From positions 186,001 to 250,000 of the forward strand of contig OZ250178.1 of assembly GCA_965238055.1 (NCBI GenBank): a stretch of 64,000 bases of DNA, read 5' to 3'. Source of the stretch: Foliamicus sp965238055 (GTDB lineage Bacteria; Pseudomonadota; Gammaproteobacteria; Steroidobacterales; Foliamicaceae). Below, piece after piece: positions 24,964 through 33,260 of the stretch; positions within the stretch are counted from its first letter, which is position 1; every line of letters starts with the position of its first letter. The notes below the pieces were generated by a model, which was given only the letters and a program-made list of their open reading frames with translations, ran no database searches and was not told the DNA's origin. A program made the position numbers and the translations under genes.

Positions 24964-25962
24964 ATGATTGGCGCGGTGTCCAACGCGGACGTAATCCGGC
25001 AAGCCTTGCGGTTGGTGGGGAAGGACTTCAACCTCCTCAATCGCCTGATCTACACCCACTTGCGCAGCGACGTTCCGCTGGTGGGCCGGGTGGCGCAATA
25101 TCTTCTGAACTCGGGCGGCAAGCGCATTCGGCCCATGCTGCTGATGCTCGTGGCCCGCGCTCTGGGCTGCGCTCCGGGCGGCCCCCAGGTACGGGCCGGC
25201 GTCATCGTGGAATACATCCATTCCGCCACGCTCCTGCACGACGACGTGGTGGACGAGGCGGAAATGCGCCGGGGCAAGTCCGCGGCCAACGTGCTTCACG
25301 GGCCTGCGGCCAGCGTCCTGGTGGGCGATTTCCTCTATTCGCGCGCATTTCAACTGATCGTCGAGCTGCTGGAGGAACGCCGCGCAGTGGAAGTCCTGGC
25401 TTCGACGACCAACCAGATCGCCGAAGGCGAAGTCATGCAACTGATGAACCTCAACCAGTTGGCCGTGACCGAGGAACAGTACCTGCAGGTCATTCGGCGA
25501 AAGACCGCCTCCCTTTTCGAGGCCTGTGCACGGATCGGCGCAATCCTGGCGCATAGCGACAAGGACATTGAAGACTCGGCTGCCCGCTATGGCCTTGAGC
25601 TTGGCATGGCCTACCAGATCGCCGACGACGTGCTGGATTATTCCGGGGGCGAGGAAGCATTCGGCAAGAATGTCGGCACCGACCTGAAAGAAGGCAAGAC
25701 CACCCTGCCCTTGATATTTGCCATGCGCGTGGGGTCTCCGGCGCAGCAAACCGTGCTGCGCAATGCACTGCGGACCGGTGGACTGGAGAACCTATCGGGC
25801 GTAATGGACGCAATCGAATCCACGGGGGCGCTAAAATACGCCGCCGGGCGTGCACGCGAAGCTTCGCGGCGCGCTGTGGATGCTTTGTCCGCCCTGCCCG
25901 AAAACGGCTTCCGCGACGTATTGACATCGCTGGCGCGGTTCGCGGCGGAGCGCGGCTACTAG
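24964..25962 (+). CDS. ispB: octaprenyl (polyprenyl) diphosphate synthase
   Basis: The 332-residue trans-prenyltransferase has both aspartate-rich motifs, DDVVDEAEMRRG and DDVLDYSG, and GGKRIRPMLLMLVA. It makes the side-chain precursor of ubiquinone from IPP and farnesyl diphosphate. Its place next to rplU-rpmA-obgE and a tRNA gene is the usual gammaproteobacterial arrangement. The quinone chain length cannot be read from the sequence. Confidence 0.95.
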   Translation: MIGAVSNADVIRQALRLVGKDFNLLNRLIYTHLRSDVPLVGRVAQYLLNSGGKRIRPMLLMLVARALGCAPGGPQVRAGVIVEYIHSATLLHDDVVDEAEMRRGKSAANVLHGPAASVLVGDFLYSRAFQLIVELLEERRAVEVLASTTNQIAEGEVMQLMNLNQLAVTEEQYLQVIRRKTASLFEACARIGAILAHSDKDIEDSAARYGLELGMAYQIADDVLDYSGGEEAFGKNVGTDLKEGKTTLPLIFAMRVGSPAQQTVLRNALRTGGLENLSGVMDAIESTGALKYAAGRAREASRRAVDALSALPENGFRDVLTSLARFAAERGY

Positions 25963-25987
25963 CATCCTGGTAATTCAGCCCTACGGT

Positions 25988-26064
25988 CGGGGTGTAGCTC
26001 AGCCTGGTAGAGCACTGTCTTCGGGTGGCAGGAGTCGCTGGTTCAAATCCAGTCACCCCGACCA
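25988..26064 (+). tRNA. tRNA-Pro (CGG)
   Basis: A 77-base cloverleaf has the acceptor stem CGGGGTG/CACCCCG, D arm GCTCAGCCTGGTAGAGC, anticodon stem-loop CTGTC-TTCGGGT-GGCAG with anticodon CGG, T arm CTGGTTCAAATCCAG, and an encoded ACCA end. No integrated element or repeated tRNA 3' end is seen next to it. Confidence 0.97.
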
Positions 26065-26151
26065 TTTATCCTATATTTCAGCATGGCCATACCGGTCACC
26101 GGCAATCTCTGCCAAGCTGGGGCAATTGTTTGAGACATGATGTAATTAACA

Positions 26152-26179
26152 TTGACAACCCCATGAAATACTGTATATT
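26152..26179 (+). promoter_or_regulatory. sigma-70 promoter of the SYLF-domain gene
   Basis: A perfect TTGACA at 26152-26157, a 16-bp spacer and TATATT at 26174-26179 lie in a locally AT-rich stretch 31 bp before the ATG at 26210. Confidence 0.7.
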
Positions 26180-26209
26180 TGCTGAACCAACAACGCCACC
26201 CCTAGGGCC

Positions 26210-27796
26210 ATGATCATGCGCAAATCAGTTGTTGGGCTGATCCTGTTTATGCTGTCGGCGCCACTGCTTGCCGACAAGAAACTGGACGACAGGATGATGC
26301 ACGCCGCATCGATCCTGCAAGAAATACGTGGCCCGCTGGAAGAAGAGCCCCCCGGAGTCCTGACGGAGGCCTACGCGGTTGCAATTTTCCCTGAGTTCTT
26401 GAAGGTCGGACTCCTGGGCGGCGTCAAGCATGGACGCGGGGTGCTGGCCACTCGGCTGGCGTCCGGAACCTGGAGCAAACCGGCCTTCGTGCGCATTACC
26501 AGCGGCAGCTTGGGCCTGCAGTTCGGCGTAACGATTTCGCAGCTGCTCATCGTATTCAAGGATCCCAAGGCCGTAGAAGCGATCTCCGGCGGACAATTCA
26601 GCATGGGCGCCGACGCCGGTTACGCAGCCGGAGAGCTGGGCGGCAGTGCCGGCGCAGGAACCGACCACCAACTGGAGAACAAGATCGTGGCCATGGCCCG
26701 ATCCAAGGGCCTGTTCGCAGGCGTAGCGCTGGAAGGCGGCGTGCTGCGGATCGAAAAGGACTCCAACGTCGAGTTCTACAACGATGCCATCGGGCTGGAC
26801 GGTAGAAAGCTGTTGCAGGACACTGAAGTTGAACTACCCACGGTTGCGCAGCACTTCATCATCGTGCTGGATGAATCCGTTCCCCCACTCTCGCCCGAGG
26901 CATCTCCGGTGAGTTGGGGCAAGAAGGGGCTGGACGAGCTACGCCGCGAAGCAGGCGAGGAAGGCCGGAGAATGGCCGAATCCTCGGCGACTGACGCGGA
27001 CGGGCAAGGTGCAGAAGGGCATTCGCAAGCCGAATCAACCTCAACGGACGGGATTGTCGATCCAGGCCAACCACCTTCCCAGGCAATAGCAAGCGCGCCG
27101 GGCCTCTCAACGCCTGGCGGCGCTTCACAGGGAAGCTGGGTTACGCCGGACGGCACGGAGCTGCCTTCGGGCAACACGACACAAGCGGCGTCAGGCAGTA
27201 CCGGCGGACCCGGGACTCGCGGCTTCTCAAACGAAACGGCCAGCGCCGCAACATGGGTTTCCGAAGAAGATGCCAATTTGGCGCCGATCGAAGAAACAGA
27301 AGAACAAGAGCGTTCCGGCGGTTCCGGATTGGCCGGCAAGATCGTCGGAAAAGTAACCGAAGCGGTCTGGGACGGAGCCAAGGAACTGGCGCTGGAGTCG
27401 ATCCGCAGCAAGCCGGAAGTACAGGGCGCGAAACTTGCGGCCAAGGTAGGTGGGGAACTGGTCGACGGGGTTGGATCAGGATCAAGAGAGCCTCCCAGGA
27501 AACCAACCGAGCCGCCCATCGCAACGGCCGCCAACAACGGTGAGTGGGTAGAAACTCTGGAAACGCAAGCGGACCTGGCCGGTGCGCCTGCGTCAGTGCC
27601 TGCGTCGGCGCCTGCGTCGGCGCCGGCCCCAGCCGGGCAGCCGGATTATCAGCTTGCCTCGCGCGCACCGGACTCCCTGCCCGCAATTGCCAACGCCCCT
27701 AGTACTGATTTCACCGGCCCGCCTTCACCTTCAGAATGGCCGGAGGAATGGCGGCGAGACGACATACTCGGCGGGGTCTGCGCACCCGGGTCCTGA
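26210..27796 (+). CDS. SYLF (Ysc84-type) domain protein with long disordered tail
   Basis: The 528-residue exported protein has a signal peptide (MRKSVVGLILFMLSAPLLAD) and a SYLF domain over about 30-215 (EAYAVAIFPEFLKVGLLGGV, HGRGVLATRL, GLFAGVALEGGVL). SYLF domains bind lipid or associate with membranes, and bacterial versions are secreted with unclear role. The remaining ~310 residues are Ser/Gly/Pro/Glu-rich. They include one amphipathic stretch (about 365-420, LAGKIVGKVTEAVWDGAKEL) and a Pro-Ala repeat near the end, so this half is mostly disordered. The 'tail' is much longer than in typical family members. Confidence 0.82.
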   Translation: MIMRKSVVGLILFMLSAPLLADKKLDDRMMHAASILQEIRGPLEEEPPGVLTEAYAVAIFPEFLKVGLLGGVKHGRGVLATRLASGTWSKPAFVRITSGSLGLQFGVTISQLLIVFKDPKAVEAISGGQFSMGADAGYAAGELGGSAGAGTDHQLENKIVAMARSKGLFAGVALEGGVLRIEKDSNVEFYNDAIGLDGRKLLQDTEVELPTVAQHFIIVLDESVPPLSPEASPVSWGKKGLDELRREAGEEGRRMAESSATDADGQGAEGHSQAESTSTDGIVDPGQPPSQAIASAPGLSTPGGASQGSWVTPDGTELPSGNTTQAASGSTGGPGTRGFSNETASAATWVSEEDANLAPIEETEEQERSGGSGLAGKIVGKVTEAVWDGAKELALESIRSKPEVQGAKLAAKVGGELVDGVGSGSREPPRKPTEPPIATAANNGEWVETLETQADLAGAPASVPASAPASAPAPAGQPDYQLASRAPDSLPAIANAPSTDFTGPPSPSEWPEEWRRDDILGGVCAPGS

Positions 27797-27826
27797 ACCG
27801 AGAACGGTTTGGCGGGAGTCCAGGCA

Positions 27827-28513
27827 CTAGCCACCCCGAAAATAGCGCCGGGCCAACTTCTCCGGCGACTGGCCAAGCATGTATGCCAGGGCCAGGCGGC
27901 GGTTGGCCAGGCTGCGTCTGAACCATCCTTCACGCCGCCAACGTCGCGCTGAGACACCCAGGCGGGTCCTAACGGGCGCCAGGCGGCCGTTTCTTCGTAG
28001 ACCCCGCACCAGTGGTGGTTCCTCGAACAAGGCGCGCTTCGGAAAACCTCCGGCCTGCAGGTATGCCTCCCGGTACGTGAACAGTCCCTGATCGCCGTAC
28101 GGCGTACCGAGCCTGGCTCGCAGGTTGATCAGCACAGCAAGCAGCCTCGCCTGCCAGCAATCCTCGTCGCGGAATGCGAATTGGAACCAGCCGCCCACTG
28201 CGCCTGCAGCGAGATGCTTGTGAATTACCTCAACGGACTGTGGGTCAGGACCGGCGTCCGCGTGCAGAAACCACAGCACATCGCCGACGGCAGCTCGTGC
28301 GCCCCGATCCATCTGCTCGCCCCGGCGGGCGGGAGATGCAAGGTAGCGGCACCCGGCCTCCGTGCAAAGTTCCTCGATTCCTGTCCTGACCTCGCCACCA
28401 CCCTCCACAACAATGATTTCAAAAAGCTGCGGATCAAGAGCCTTGAGTGCTTGCAGCAGCCGCGCCAGCTCCTGCCGGTCTTGAAATACCGGGACGACTA
28501 CCGACACTCTCAT
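27827..28513 (-). CDS. family 2 glycosyltransferase, TIGR04283-like
   Basis: The 228-residue GT-A enzyme begins MRVSVVVPVFQDRQELARLL and has the metal-binding DxD-like HADAGPDP and the later GTPYGDQGLF, which match the TIGR04283 'transferase 2' group. These are commonly paired with a TIGR04282/DUF2064 'transferase 1', as here, where the start overlaps the upstream gene by 4 bases. The sugar acceptor is unknown. It is convergent with the SYLF gene. Confidence 0.85.
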   Translation of the reverse strand: MRVSVVVPVFQDRQELARLLQALKALDPQLFEIIVVEGGGEVRTGIEELCTEAGCRYLASPARRGEQMDRGARAAVGDVLWFLHADAGPDPQSVEVIHKHLAAGAVGGWFQFAFRDEDCWQARLLAVLINLRARLGTPYGDQGLFTYREAYLQAGGFPKRALFEEPPLVRGLRRNGRLAPVRTRLGVSARRWRREGWFRRSLANRRLALAYMLGQSPEKLARRYFRGG

Positions 28514-29229
28514 CCGTTCAACCCGTTTTGCTCAAGCCAGTCGACAAGTTCGCGGCGCGCCGGGCGCGGATCGCCTGCAAGCGCCCGGTGCAGGCGTAAC
28601 AGGTCCGAACCACGGTCCACGTCAAAGCCACCGGGGTAGCGCAACACCTTAAGGCCCAGCTTACGGCAGGCGGCGCTCAATGCATCCGCCAGGCCCGGTG
28701 TCCCCCAGGGCAACGTTGCCAGCACAGGCCAGCCGCGCCGCGTGGCCATCATGGTCACGCCGCCGTCCCGCGCGTCGGGCAGCACCACGTCGTGAGTCTC
28801 AAGACCTGCCATGACCCGCCGATAATGTCCGCTGCCAAGGGCCGGCGCATCGCTGCCGATATATATGCGCCGCCGATAGCTCATGCCACTCAGGGTTCGG
28901 TCCAATCGCGCCAGCCGCCTCCCCAGGTTGCCGGGTCCCTGCGCCAGGATCCTGACCGGGGACCGGGATTGCGGATGACTCGCGCTCAACTCCCGTGCCC
29001 ACGCAAAATCCTCCTTGCTCTCCGGCGCCACCACGACCGGACCCCGCCATGCGCGCAGGTCCTCCAGCGCGCAATTCAACATCAGGTGGCCGAATTCCGC
29101 GGCAAGACGGTCTCCTATGGCGGCAGACAGGCGGCGCTTGCCATACTGTTCCCGAGGCCGGCGGCAAACCAGCGCAAGAGCACAGTCCAGCCGCTGCGCC
29201 ATGCTTGAAATCGCGTCAAATAATCCCAT
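28510..29229 (-). CDS. TIGR04282 / DUF2064 nucleotidyl- or glycosyltransferase-like protein
   Basis: The 239-residue protein matches the DUF2064 pattern: TRxR-like start region (RPREQYGKRRLSAAIGDRLA), YIGSDAPALGSGHYRRVM, DVVLPDARDGG and LPWGTPGLADAL. An internal ATG at 29199 (MAQRLDCAL) is an alternative start. It overlaps its downstream partner by 4 bases, and the pair is a conserved two-gene unit in many bacteria. The reaction has not been established for most members. Confidence 0.85.
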   Translation of the reverse strand: MGLFDAISSMAQRLDCALALVCRRPREQYGKRRLSAAIGDRLAAEFGHLMLNCALEDLRAWRGPVVVAPESKEDFAWARELSASHPQSRSPVRILAQGPGNLGRRLARLDRTLSGMSYRRRIYIGSDAPALGSGHYRRVMAGLETHDVVLPDARDGGVTMMATRRGWPVLATLPWGTPGLADALSAACRKLGLKVLRYPGGFDVDRGSDLLRLHRALAGDPRPARRELVDWLEQNGLNG

Positions 29230-29299
29230 TTCCTTAGGTAATTAAGTAAACTTCGCAAGGCGCGCGCAGCACGCGATTGAATCCAGAAAAGAGTTTGTA

Positions 29300-30556
29300 A
29301 TGCAGTATTCCAATTTTGTCAGGACCTTCAACGCCCACAGCGGCGCAAAGGAATTGATGGAAGACATGGCATGCAGCATTCCCGGGCTCGACAGGGTATA
29401 TCGCCTTGGCGGCGGCAACCCGGCAATTATTCCCGAAGTCGCCGAATTATTCCGTACCGAACTGGCCAAGATCGCGGCTGACCCCAAGCGCTTCGACCAG
29501 ATGGCGTCGAACTATTCCGAACCGCTCGGAGATGCACATTTCCGCGAAGCTCTGGCCGACCTGCTCAAGGAGGAATACGGCTGGCCACTGACCTCCAAAA
29601 ATATTGCATTGACACCGGGAAGCCAGCTCGGCTTTTACTTCCTGTTCAATCTGTTCGGCGGCGTGGGGGCCGACGGAAAGCGGCGGCGTATCATCATTCC
29701 GCTTTGTCCCGAGTATATCGGCTACAAAGGGTTGTTAGCCAATGATGCGGACGTCGCTTCCCGACGGTCGATCATTCGCAAGCTGCCGAACCGCCAATTC
29801 AAGTACGGCCTGCGCATGGATGGTCTGGATCAAGTAGAGGATATCGGCGCAATCGTCGCTTCCCGTCCCACCAATCCCACGGGCAACGTGATTCGGCAAT
29901 CGGAACTGGCCCAGCTCGATGCCGTGGCGAAGGAGCGTCAAGTGCCGCTGATTGTGGACAACGCCTATGGCTTCCCGTTCCCCGGGATGATCTATGTCAA
30001 CGAGCGTACGCAGTGGAACGAGAACACCATACTGACGATGAGCCTTTCGAAGATCGGGCTGCCGGCGTTGCGCACCGGAATCGTGGTTGCGAACGAAGAA
30101 GTCACGGAGATCATGGGGCGCATTAATGCGCTGACCCAACTGGCGGTTGGCACAGCGGGCGCCGCCCTGGTGGCTCCCTTGCTGGAGAACCGCGAACTGT
30201 TGCGCATCTGCCGCGAGCTGATCATGCCCTTCTATCACCGCAAGATCCACGATGCGGTCGGTTTCTGCCATGAAACGCTGATCAATTGCGACTATTACAT
30301 TCACAAGCCGGAAGGCTCGATGTTCCTCTGGCTGTGGTTCCCGGGGCTCAACGACAATCAGACCTTGTACCGGCGCCTCAAGACGCGCGGAGTCATGGTT
30401 CTCTCGGGCCACGAGTTCTTTCCCGGGCTGAGCACTCCATGGACCCACGAAAAAGAGTGCGTACGGGTAAATGTGTGCGGTGATTCCGATTCGGTCTACG
30501 AGGGCTTGAAAATCATTGGCGAGGAAGCCTCCCGCCTGCAAGTCAAGGCCGCCTGA
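29300..30556 (+). CDS. avtA: valine--pyruvate aminotransferase
   Basis: The 418-residue PLP enzyme of aminotransferase class I matches the length of AvtA (417 in E. coli) and its hallmark segments: LGGGNPAIIPEV, ASNYSEPLGDAHFREALADL, SRPTNPTGNV, VDNAYGFPFPGM and the lysine-bearing MSLSKIGLPALRTGIVV. It exchanges amino groups between valine/alanine and the matching keto acids. An acyltransferase gene follows after 11 bp in the same direction. Confidence 0.93.
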   Translation: MQYSNFVRTFNAHSGAKELMEDMACSIPGLDRVYRLGGGNPAIIPEVAELFRTELAKIAADPKRFDQMASNYSEPLGDAHFREALADLLKEEYGWPLTSKNIALTPGSQLGFYFLFNLFGGVGADGKRRRIIIPLCPEYIGYKGLLANDADVASRRSIIRKLPNRQFKYGLRMDGLDQVEDIGAIVASRPTNPTGNVIRQSELAQLDAVAKERQVPLIVDNAYGFPFPGMIYVNERTQWNENTILTMSLSKIGLPALRTGIVVANEEVTEIMGRINALTQLAVGTAGAALVAPLLENRELLRICRELIMPFYHRKIHDAVGFCHETLINCDYYIHKPEGSMFLWLWFPGLNDNQTLYRRLKTRGVMVLSGHEFFPGLSTPWTHEKECVRVNVCGDSDSVYEGLKIIGEEASRLQVKAA

Positions 30557-30567
30557 GCAAACCCATT

Positions 30568-31527
30568 ATGGACAACCGAATGCTGGTATTTCCCGGCCAG
30601 GGCGCGCAGTACGCAGGTATGGGGAGCGATCTCTACGAGGCTTTTCGAGCCGCGCGCGAAGTCTACGACCAGGCCTGCGACGTGCTGGGCTATGACATTC
30701 GAGAACTGAGTTTTGCCGATCCGGAAAACAGGATCGGCCTCACCCGGTATACGCAGCCTGCGCTTCTGACCCACTCGATTGCCTGCCTGCGGGTGGTCGA
30801 ATCACGATCGGGCGGCGAACTGGAGCCGGTGGCTGCCGGCGGACACAGCCTCGGGGAATACAGCGCGCTGGTGGCTGCCGGCGCCCTGAGTTTCGAGGCT
30901 GCGCTACGCCTCGTCAGTGAGCGCGGGCGCCTGATGGGCGAGCACGGAGAAGGTGGGATGCTGGCGCTGGCCATGGAAGCCGAGGAAGCACGGCAGCTCG
31001 CCGACCGTCATTGCTGCCAGGTGGCCGGACTGAACCTGCCGAACCAGACTGTCGTCGGCGGCGCCCACGCGGACCTTGAGGAACTTGCGGCGGACCTGGC
31101 GGAAAACTATCCGCGCAAGCGTGGCACGCCGCTGGCCACGGAGGGAGCCTTCCATACCTACCTGATGGTGACCGCGGCCCGTGAGTTCCGCGAGGTCTTG
31201 AGCGCCACGGACTTTGCGGCGCCGCGGTACCCGGTGCTTTCCAACTACACGGGACGCCCGCACGATCCTTCTGCCCAAGCCATGCGCACGCGGCTGTTCT
31301 TTCAGCTCATCAATCCGGTGAACTGGGTGGGTTGCATGCAGTGGGCGGTGGAAAACGGCGTGTCGTCGTTCCTGGAACTCGGAGGCGGCATCGGCCGCGG
31401 CGAGACACCCGCGGAAAAGCGCCCGAACCTGCAGGGGATGCTGAAGAAGTACTGCCGCGCCGCCGGCCACGAAGCCGAAATCAGCGCCGTCATCAACGAA
31501 GCCGGCGTCCTCGACCTAACGAACTAG
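30568..31527 (+). CDS. malonyl-CoA:ACP acyltransferase-like protein
   Basis: The 319-residue acyltransferase starts with LVFPGQGAQYAGMG and carries the nucleophile in GHSLGE and the catalytic His in GAFHTYLM. It differs from housekeeping FabD in its C-terminal third and lies next to avtA rather than in a fab cluster. It may serve a special acyl carrier or polyketide/fatty-acid branch. That it loads acyl groups from CoA onto ACP is likely; malonyl specificity is inferred. Confidence 0.82.
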   Translation: MDNRMLVFPGQGAQYAGMGSDLYEAFRAAREVYDQACDVLGYDIRELSFADPENRIGLTRYTQPALLTHSIACLRVVESRSGGELEPVAAGGHSLGEYSALVAAGALSFEAALRLVSERGRLMGEHGEGGMLALAMEAEEARQLADRHCCQVAGLNLPNQTVVGGAHADLEELAADLAENYPRKRGTPLATEGAFHTYLMVTAAREFREVLSATDFAAPRYPVLSNYTGRPHDPSAQAMRTRLFFQLINPVNWVGCMQWAVENGVSSFLELGGGIGRGETPAEKRPNLQGMLKKYCRAAGHEAEISAVINEAGVLDLTN

Positions 31528-31536
31528 CCACCCCCC

Positions 31537-31624
31537 CTGGGAACGAGGGCGTCCCGCCCTCGAAAAACCCTGGGAACGAGGGCATTCTGCCCTCGGCGAG
31601 GGCGGGACGCCCTCGTTCCCGGGG
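31537..31624. repeat. dispersed stem-loop repeats (copy 7), three units
   Basis: Two plus-oriented units (CCTGGGAACGAGGGCGTCCC and CCTGGGAACGAGGGCATTCT) are followed by one inverted unit (GACGCCCTCGTTCCC). This is the best preserved array in the window. It lies between convergent genes. Confidence 0.85.
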
Positions 31625-31649
31625 ACTCTCCCTTTCCTGCTCTCCCTTG

Positions 31650-32036
31650 TCAGGAGCGGAAGTCGCGCCAGGCGCCTATGGTGGCGCTGAGCCAGGCGAC
31701 CGCAAGCGCCATCCCGCCATAGGGCGTCAGCGCCGCGAGATCCGGCCCTCCCAGCATCTTGAGGTAGATGGTGTCCGAAAACAGCGCCATACCTGCAATC
31801 AGCAGCCAGCCCGCCAGCTTGTAGAACAGGTTGCCTGGTTGACGGCGCAACATCAGGCCCACAATCAGCAGTCCGAGCGAGTGCGCGACGTGGATCTGGT
31901 ACGCCCAGTCCCAGGCACGTACCTCCTCGGCGGCGGCGCCCGCTTCGAAAAGACCGTGGGTTCCATAGGCGCCCAGGAATAGGGACGAAGCCAGCAGCAG
32001 GGTTGCGACAATTACGAACAAAAACGCCATTTCCAC
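31650..32036 (-). CDS. DUF423 family membrane protein
   Basis: The 128-residue protein has four hydrophobic segments and the family motifs GAYGTHGL, YQIHVAHSLGLLIVG and ALTPYGGMALAVAW. Function is unknown. Members are small inner-membrane proteins found widely. It follows the methylmalonyl operon in the same direction with only 3 bases between, so it is probably its last gene. Confidence 0.9.
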   Translation of the reverse strand: MEMAFLFVIVATLLLASSLFLGAYGTHGLFEAGAAAEEVRAWDWAYQIHVAHSLGLLIVGLMLRRQPGNLFYKLAGWLLIAGMALFSDTIYLKMLGGPDLAALTPYGGMALAVAWLSATIGAWRDFRS

Positions 32037-32039
32037 CTC

Positions 32040-33260
32040 CTAAGCGGAGCCTTGCTCTAACTCAATCAACACCCCGAAGCAATCCTTGGGGTGTAAGAAT
32101 AATACCGGCAAACCATGCGCGCCGATACTCGGTTCACCGTCGCCAAGTATACGCACGCCATGCTCGCGAACCCGGTCCCGCGCGGCAAGAATGTCATTAA
32201 CCTCGCAGCAGATATGATGCATCCCTCCGGCCGGCGCACGCTTCAGGAAGCCGCCGGCCGGAGAGTCTTCACCCAGCGGTTCCAGCAGTTCAAGCGCCCC
32301 GTTGGGCAGTCGCACAAACACGGTGGTGACGCCATGCTCCGGCATGGCTTTGGGCGGCGACACCTTGGCGCCAAGCACGTCGCGATAGAAGGCCGTGGCT
32401 TTCTCCAGATCCGGCGTAGCGAGCGCGACATGGTTCAATCGGCCGACCGCACCGGCGGAATCGCGCGGTTCCACATCCTGTGCCGGCCGTCCCCCGGGTG
32501 CGGAATCAGCCAGTTCGAGGATTTGGCCCGCCAACTCGTCCACCCCGGTCCCTTCCAGCGCCGAGCAGGACCTGACCGCACCCGCCTCACGCGCTGACGC
32601 AGGGATGGATCGCGAGTAGTCGGCGGCGGTCGACTTCGCCAACTGCCGCATGTCGCCGTCGGCCTTGTTGACGACGATCAGGTCCGCCAACTCCCGGATA
32701 CCGCGCTTCATCCCCTGCAACTCGTCGCCCCCACCAGGGGCCAGCACCAGCACCAGGACATCCACCAGGTCCGCAACCTGGGTATCGGCCTGGCCGGAGC
32801 CCGCCGTTTCCAGTATCAGGTAATCAAAGGGGCCGTGACCCAGTACATCGAGGGCCTGGCTGGTGCGGGAACTGAGCGCCCCGCTGCCGTCGCCGGTCGG
32901 TGAGGGACGGATAAACACGCCGGCCTTGCGGGCCAATTCCGTCATGCGCGTCTTGTCCCCCAGGATCGAGCCGCCGGTTCGCGAGGAAGTCGGGTCCACG
33001 GCCAGCACGCAAACGCGCTTGCCGCCTTCCACGAATCTCAGGCCCAGTTGCTCGATCAGCGTGGACTTGCCGACTCCGGGAGGCCCGGTAATACCGATTC
33101 GCGCGGCCTGCTTCTCCGCGCCGTCCAGGCGCGAAAGCAAATCCCGGGCGGCCTGCCTATCCTCTTCGCGCTCCGATTCCACCAGGGTCAGGGCGCGAGC
33201 CAGGCTCCGCCTCTCACCGGACAGCACGCCCTCGGTCAGCACTCCGATCCGATCGCTCAT
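32040..33260 (-). CDS. MeaB GTPase fused to methylmalonyl-CoA epimerase
   Basis: A 406-residue fusion. Residues 1-~262 are a MeaB/ArgK-type G3E GTPase with P-loop GITGPPGVGKST (about 56-67), LAVDPTSSRTGGSILGDKTR, ILETAGSGQ and VNKADGD. Residues 274-406 are a VOC-fold methylmalonyl-CoA epimerase (RLNHVALATPDLEKATAFYR, GGMHHICCEV, VLIELEQG), with metal ligands likely H277, a His near 349 and E400. MeaB protects and reloads the B12 mutase, and the epimerase supplies its (R)-substrate. Joining both in one chain next to the mutase gene fits one pathway. The usual MeaB C-terminal dimerisation segment seems shortened. The start overlaps the pccA stop by 4 bases. Confidence 0.93.
   Translation of the reverse strand: MSDRIGVLTEGVLSGERRSLARALTLVESEREEDRQAARDLLSRLDGAEKQAARIGITGPPGVGKSTLIEQLGLRFVEGGKRVCVLAVDPTSSRTGGSILGDKTRMTELARKAGVFIRPSPTGDGSGALSSRTSQALDVLGHGPFDYLILETAGSGQADTQVADLVDVLVLVLAPGGGDELQGMKRGIRELADLIVVNKADGDMRQLAKSTAADYSRSIPASAREAGAVRSCSALEGTGVDELAGQILELADSAPGGRPAQDVEPRDSAGAVGRLNHVALATPDLEKATAFYRDVLGAKVSPPKAMPEHGVTTVFVRLPNGALELLEPLGEDSPAGGFLKRAPAGGMHHICCEVNDILAARDRVREHGVRILGDGEPSIGAHGLPVLFLHPKDCFGVLIELEQGSA

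Noticed and set aside
25988..26210. tRNA-Pro as an integration site of a genomic island
   Set aside because: No integrase and no second copy of the tRNA 3' end was found in the window.
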